Assembly (NCBI GenBank): GCA_018384595.1
Contig: JAHAYO010000084.1
Coordinates: 1 to 38,887 of the forward strand
DNA length: 38,887 nucleotides
Direction of reading: 5' to 3'
Source: Thiopseudomonas sp.
Lineage (GTDB): Bacteria; Pseudomonadota; Gammaproteobacteria; Pseudomonadales; Pseudomonadaceae
Within the stretch, counting starts at the first letter, position 1, and each line of letters opens with the position of its first letter. This document shows positions 35,213 to 38,887 of this stretch, piece by piece. Below the pieces are notes generated by a model. That model did not search any database. It was not told where the DNA came from and worked only from the letters and a program-made list of their open reading frames with translations. Made by a program: the position numbers and the translations under genes.

Positions 35213-36391
35213 ATGCGGATCGTAGTGGATGAAAACGTACCACAGGCGCAAGCCTTTTCCAGCCATGGTGAGCTGATTCGCTTGCCAGGGCGTAGTTTGC
35301 GAGCAGAGGATGTGCGTGATGCAGATGCATTGATTGTGCGCTCGATCACCCAGGTGGATGCGCAGTTGCTGGCAGGTAGCCGGGTGGCCTTTGTTGGCAC
35401 GTGCACCATTGGCATTGATCATCTGGATACGCACTGGCTGGACGGGCAGGGCATTGCTTGGACGAATGCGCCGGGTTGCAATGCGCGTTCGGTAACCGAG
35501 TATGTGCTGGCGGCATTACGGCTGCTGTCGGTGCGCCGTGCTGCCAGCCTTGCGCAGCGTTGTTATGGCATTGTGGGTGTGGGCGAGGTGGGGCAGCGGT
35601 TGGCCAGCCTGCTGCAAGGGCTGGGTTGGCAGGTGCTGCTCTGTGACCCGCCGCGTGCGGCCGGTGGCGCTGCCCCTGGTGTAGAGGCTGCGCCTGATCA
35701 GAGCTTTGTCGGGTTGGATGAGCTGATCGAGCGCTGTGACGTGATTTGTTTGCATACACCACTGACCACGGCGGGTGACTGGCCAACCCGTCATTTAATG
35801 GATGTACACCGGTTACGCCGGCTGCGGCAGGGTTGCTGGCTGATCAATGCCGGTCGCGGGCCAGTGATCGACAACGTGGCCTTGCTAGCCGTTTTGCAGG
35901 AACGTGACGATCTGGCCGTGGTGCTGGATGTTTGGGAGCACGAGCCGGTGGTCGAGCCAAGGTTAGCGGCGCGGTGCGAGCTGGTAACGCCGCATATCGC
36001 CGGTTATAGCTTGGATGGCAAAATTCGCGGCACCGAAATGATTTATCAGGCATTTTGCCGTCACTTTGCCTTGGCGGCAGGGAGCGGTGTGCGTTATCCG
36101 GCAGCTGAAATTACTCACTTGGGTGTGGGACAGGGGGTGACCGCAGAGCAGTTGTTGGGTCGTTTGTCTGTGCTGTTTTATGACCCGTTGGCCGATGATG
36201 CGGCCTTGCGGGCTACGCTGGGGCTACAAGCGCAAGCGCGTGCAGCGGCGTTTGACCGCTTACGCAAACAGTATCCGGTGCGACGGGAGATGACCTCAAC
36301 CTGTCTGCAGCTGCCAGTCGATGCGGCACAGCTGCAACAGGTGGCCAGGGCACTGAGCATGCCTTGGCAGTGGACAGAGCGAGCGTTCTAG
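35213..36391 (+). CDS. pdxB: Erythronate-4-phosphate dehydrogenase
   Basis: 392 residues from the ATG at 35213, with a strong AAGGAGG (35201-35207) 5 bases upstream; an earlier in-frame ATG at 35165 lies inside the terminator. It oxidises 4-phosphoerythronate in the DXP-dependent pyridoxal phosphate pathway. It starts MRIVVDENVPQAQAFSSHGE, typical of PdxB. The NAD-binding motif GIVGVGEVGQRLASLL and the 2-hydroxyacid dehydrogenase catalytic set are visible: Arg in INAGRGPVIDN, Glu/His in LDVWEHEPVV, and TPHIAGYSLDGKIRGTEM. The C-terminal dimerisation domain ends WQWTERAF. Its stop interlocks with the prc stop in CTAG (36388-36391). Confidence 0.96.
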   Translation: MRIVVDENVPQAQAFSSHGELIRLPGRSLRAEDVRDADALIVRSITQVDAQLLAGSRVAFVGTCTIGIDHLDTHWLDGQGIAWTNAPGCNARSVTEYVLAALRLLSVRRAASLAQRCYGIVGVGEVGQRLASLLQGLGWQVLLCDPPRAAGGAAPGVEAAPDQSFVGLDELIERCDVICLHTPLTTAGDWPTRHLMDVHRLRRLRQGCWLINAGRGPVIDNVALLAVLQERDDLAVVLDVWEHEPVVEPRLAARCELVTPHIAGYSLDGKIRGTEMIYQAFCRHFALAAGSGVRYPAAEITHLGVGQGVTAEQLLGRLSVLFYDPLADDAALRATLGLQAQARAAAFDRLRKQYPVRREMTSTCLQLPVDAAQLQQVARALSMPWQWTERAF

Positions 36392-38490
36392 GGATTGCGG
36401 GCCACTGGATTGAGGTTGAGCCAGTCGATCAGGATGTGGGCGGTTTCTTTCAGGTAAGCGTCATCTTCGGGTTTGCTGTCCGCGTCGTTTTCGCTGTGGG
36501 TCAGCAGGCTCTCGTCATCGTCTTCCTTGAGAGCTTTCAAGGGTTCTTCGCCTTTGGCAGTACGTAGGCGGTTTTCCAGTTGCAGCTGCAGTTGGTCAAT
36601 GCGCGCTTGCTCGGCGCGGCGCGTGCTTTCTTTGAGGCTGACGCGGGTTTCCTGTAGTAGCTTGCGTACCAGTGCCAGACGTTCGCGGCTGTAGATGAAG
36701 TCGGGGTCTTGCTGGGTACGGCTGTCGTGTCGCGCCTGCAGTTCAGCCAGATAAGGTTTGAACGGGTCTTTACGCACGCTGATAGCCGGCTTGATGCTGT
36801 CCCATGGCATGGCTTCCGGCAGGGCGCTTTCACCAATTTGCTCGGTATCAACCAGCGCCGGGTAGCTGATGTCGGGAATGACCCCTTGGTGCTGGGTGCT
36901 TTGTCCTGAAACTCGGTAAAACTTGGCTAGGGTGAGTTTGAGCTCGCCGTGGTTGAGCGGCTGAATGCTTTGAACGGTGCCCTTGCCGAATGTTTGGCCA
37001 CCGATTACCAGGGCGCGGTGGTAGTCCTGCATAGCGCCGGCAAAAATTTCTGAGGCAGAGGCAGACAGGCGGTTGACCAGCACGGCAACCGGGCCACGGT
37101 AAAAGGGGCCGTTGGCCTCGTCATCGGCCAGCACATCGACACGGCCATTGCTGTTGCGCACCAGAACGGTAGGGCCTTTGTCGATGAACAGGCTGGTCAG
37201 CTCGGTGGCTTCCTGCAGTGAGCCGCCACCGTTGTTGCGCAGGTCGATGACAATGCCTTCGATTTTTTCTTTTTGCAGTTCAGCGATCAGGCGCTTGACG
37301 TCGCGGGTGGTGCTTTTGTAATCCGGTTTGCCGGCGCGGTAGGCTTTGAAGTCGATGTAAAAGGTGGGGATTTCGATCACGCCGATACGCGCCGTGTGGC
37401 CGTTCTGTTCCAGTTCCAAGATGGATTTTTTGGCGGCCTGTTCTTCCAGCTTGACCGCCTCACGGGTCAGGCTGACCACCTTGCTGGTCGGATCATTGGG
37501 CGCGTTGCTGGCAGGAATGATCTCCAGACGAACTTGGGTGCCCTTGGGGCCACGGATCAGTTTGACCACTTCGTCCAGACGCCAGCCGATCACATCGACC
37601 AGCTCTTTGCTGCCTTGGCCGACGGCAATGATTTTATCAGCCGGAGCCAGCAGTTTGCTTTTGTCGGCAGGGCCGGCGGGTACTAAGCGCACAATCTTGA
37701 CGTGCTCGTTGTCGTTTTGCAGCACGGCACCAATGCCTTCCAACGACAAGCTCATGTTGATGTCGAAGTTTTCCGCGTTTTCTGGGGATAGATAACTGGT
37801 GTGCGGGTCATAGGTTTGGGTGAAGGCGTTGATATAGGTCTGGAATACATCTTCGCTGCGAATTTGTTGCAGGCGCTTAAGCTGGTTGCGGTAGCGTTTA
37901 GTCAGCAGCTCGCTGATGGCTTGGTCTTGCTTGCCGGCCAGCTTAAGGCGCAGCACTTCATCTTTCAGGCGCTTGCGCCACAGGTCTTTCAGCTCAGGCA
38001 GGTCGGCGGGCCACGCTGCTTTTTCGCGGTCGGTTTCTAGGCTTTCGTCGCGATTAAAGTCCATGTGCTCAAGCCCTTCTTTTAGGGTGTGCAGGGACTG
38101 TTCCAAATACAGAGACTGGCGCTGCAGGTATAGACGGTAGAGCTCGAAGCCTGGTTCTAGGTTGCCCTTGAGCAAAAAATCGTCGTAGCGTGTTTCCCAA
38201 GCTTGATAGTGCTCAAGGTCTTGGCGAGTGAAAAACAGACGCGCTGGGTCGAGACTTTTCAGGTAGTTAGCGTGGATTTTTTGCGAGCGGGCGTCATCCA
38301 GCGGTGGTTTGTTATAGTGGTGACGGCGCAGCAGTTCGACGATGTTTAGGCTGGCGATAACCTGCTCGTGCTCGGGCTGTAGATGTGTCCAGTCGCCGCC
38401 GGGCGTGGCTGCCTGCACATTCAGGCAGAGCAACAGGCTGAACAGGACAGGTGTCATGACGCCGGAAAAAGGCAGTTTCATAAGCTTCAT
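36388..38490 (-). CDS. prc: Tail-specific (C-terminal processing) protease Prc
   Basis: 700 residues (E. coli 682), periplasmic S41 protease that cuts proteins from their C-terminal ends and trims cell-wall enzymes such as MepS and FtsI. The signal peptide runs to about residue 27 (VMTPVLFSLLLCLNVQA). A helical N-terminal domain contains SLDPARLFFTRQDLEHYQAW. A PDZ domain lies at about 243-330 (LSLEGIGAVLQNDNEHVKIV). The protease core has VIDLRNNGGGSLQEATELT, catalytic Ser478 in NRLSASASEIFAGAMQDY and Lys503 in GGQTFGKGTVQSIQPL. The 25-residue Ser-Lys spacing equals that of E. coli Prc (452 and 477). The charged C-terminal domain ends NLNPVARNP. A second ATG three codons in (38481) is also possible. 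Confidence 0.95.
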   Translation of the reverse strand: MKLMKLPFSGVMTPVLFSLLLCLNVQAATPGGDWTHLQPEHEQVIASLNIVELLRRHHYNKPPLDDARSQKIHANYLKSLDPARLFFTRQDLEHYQAWETRYDDFLLKGNLEPGFELYRLYLQRQSLYLEQSLHTLKEGLEHMDFNRDESLETDREKAAWPADLPELKDLWRKRLKDEVLRLKLAGKQDQAISELLTKRYRNQLKRLQQIRSEDVFQTYINAFTQTYDPHTSYLSPENAENFDINMSLSLEGIGAVLQNDNEHVKIVRLVPAGPADKSKLLAPADKIIAVGQGSKELVDVIGWRLDEVVKLIRGPKGTQVRLEIIPASNAPNDPTSKVVSLTREAVKLEEQAAKKSILELEQNGHTARIGVIEIPTFYIDFKAYRAGKPDYKSTTRDVKRLIAELQKEKIEGIVIDLRNNGGGSLQEATELTSLFIDKGPTVLVRNSNGRVDVLADDEANGPFYRGPVAVLVNRLSASASEIFAGAMQDYHRALVIGGQTFGKGTVQSIQPLNHGELKLTLAKFYRVSGQSTQHQGVIPDISYPALVDTEQIGESALPEAMPWDSIKPAISVRKDPFKPYLAELQARHDSRTQQDPDFIYSRERLALVRKLLQETRVSLKESTRRAEQARIDQLQLQLENRLRTAKGEEPLKALKEDDDESLLTHSENDADSKPEDDAYLKETAHILIDWLNLNPVARNP

Positions 38491-38656
38491 TCTTTTGTTG
38501 GGTGGCCGTTTGGGCGTCTGGATGAAAAACTAGTGATCCGAGCTGCAGGTGTGCAGCTGTTGTACGGGTTTGGCAATAAATGGGTTCTGGAGCTCACGGG
38601 TGTGATGAACCTTAGCATAAAGCAAAGAGTGTATAGCACACTACTATGGAGGCAGC
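38491..38656. promoter_or_regulatory. Divergent region between prc and the quinone oxidoreductase
   Basis: 166 bases with no gene. AGTGT (38628-38632) and ACACT (38638-38642) form a small dyad around ATAGC just before the SD of the oxidoreductase, a position where a repressor or hairpin could act. No convincing -35/-10 pair was found on either strand. Confidence 0.35.
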
Positions 38657-38887
38657 ATGAAGGCTTTACAAGCAGTGGAAAAAAAACCGGTTCTGGTCGA
38701 GGTGGCAGCGCCGACGTGCCTGCCCGGACAGGTGCGGATCAAGGTGCAGGCCAGCGGTCTGAATCGTGCTGACCTGCTGCAAGTAGCAGGTTTGTATCCG
38801 CCACCGCCTGGCGTGAGCGATGTGCTGGGACTGGAATGTGCCGGTGAGGTAATTGAGGCGGGCGAGGGTAGTGGCTGGCAGGTGGGG
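38657..38887 (+). CDS. NAD(P)H quinone oxidoreductase, MDR family (3' truncated by window edge)
   Basis: The first 77 codons are present. They read MKALQAVEKKPVLVEVAAPT, then VRIKVQASGLNRADLLQVAG followed by LYPPPPGVSDVLGLECAGEV. The LNRADLLQxxGLYPPPPG...LGLE pattern is typical of the zinc-free quinone oxidoreductases of the medium-chain dehydrogenase family (PIG3/TP53I3-like). The NADPH-binding Rossmann domain is beyond the window. GGAGG (38648-38652) is 4 bases before the ATG. Divergent from prc. Probably a redox or detoxification enzyme; the substrate is unknown. Confidence 0.9.
   Translation, partial: MKALQAVEKKPVLVEVAAPTCLPGQVRIKVQASGLNRADLLQVAGLYPPPPGVSDVLGLECAGEVIEAGEGSGWQVG

Overview
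This window looks like chromosome from a motile, flagellated gammaproteobacterium, probably of the Pseudomonadales/Oceanospirillales group. The evidence is the core block dnaE-accA-tilS-pyrG-kdsA-eno-ftsB-ispD, PagL-type lipid A deacylation, RlhA, YcaO, PdxB, Prc, and a flagellar cluster (flgA, flgM, flgN, ycgR, cheV, cheR). The species cannot be fixed from this sequence. It is mostly housekeeping DNA. I found no phage, insertion sequence, CRISPR array or intact defence island.

Layout. 1-4315: sbcD (5' end cut by the window edge) and sbcC, overlapping by ATGA. 4387-4839: a YaiI/UPF0178 protein. 4955-12555, all minus strand: a Na+/phosphate cotransporter-type protein, a HerA-like ATPase (YjgR type), an M48 membrane metallopeptidase with a DUF898 (YjgN type) membrane protein in one operon, and ycaO. 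12736-13290: a decayed remnant of a large DEAD/DEAH helicase, followed by a LysE-family exporter. 13905-14426: pagL on the minus strand. 14732-16696: rlhA. 16760-28428, all plus: dnaE, accA, tilS, an isochorismatase-like hydrolase, pyrG, kdsA, eno (frameshifted as given), ftsB and ispD. An ABC exporter half-transporter overlaps the end of ispD. 30224-30582: a compact tRNA operon Ala(GGC)-Glu(TTC)-Ala(GGC) with a strong sigma-70 promoter and a terminator. 30619-35137: the flagellar/chemotaxis cluster, with ycgR-flgN-flgM and flgA on minus and cheV and cheR on plus. 35213-36391: pdxB. 36388-38490: prc on minus. 38657 to the end: the start of a quinone oxidoreductase.

How the genes work together. 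SbcCD processes DNA hairpins and ends. DnaE replicates. AccA starts fatty-acid synthesis. KdsA makes the Kdo precursor for LPS and PagL trims lipid A. IspD feeds isoprenoids, FtsB joins the divisome, and PyrG, TilS, RlhA and the tRNAs serve nucleotide supply and translation. FlgM, FlgN and YcgR are checkpoint, chaperone and brake of the flagellum, and a textbook FliA (sigma-28) promoter lies before flgM.

Most notable observations: (1) a helicase relic at 12736-13175, where the segment just before Walker A is fused out of frame to the conserved segment after the DExH box, which points to an internal deletion in a gene of defence-associated type; (2) a one-base deletion in eno at about 26588, most likely a homopolymer sequencing error; (3) a structured pyrG leader with mutually exclusive hairpins; (4) the FliA promoter of flgM; (5) two convergent gene pairs whose stop codons interlock in one CTAG. 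I do not see a convincing intact undescribed system. The helicase relic is the closest thing to one.
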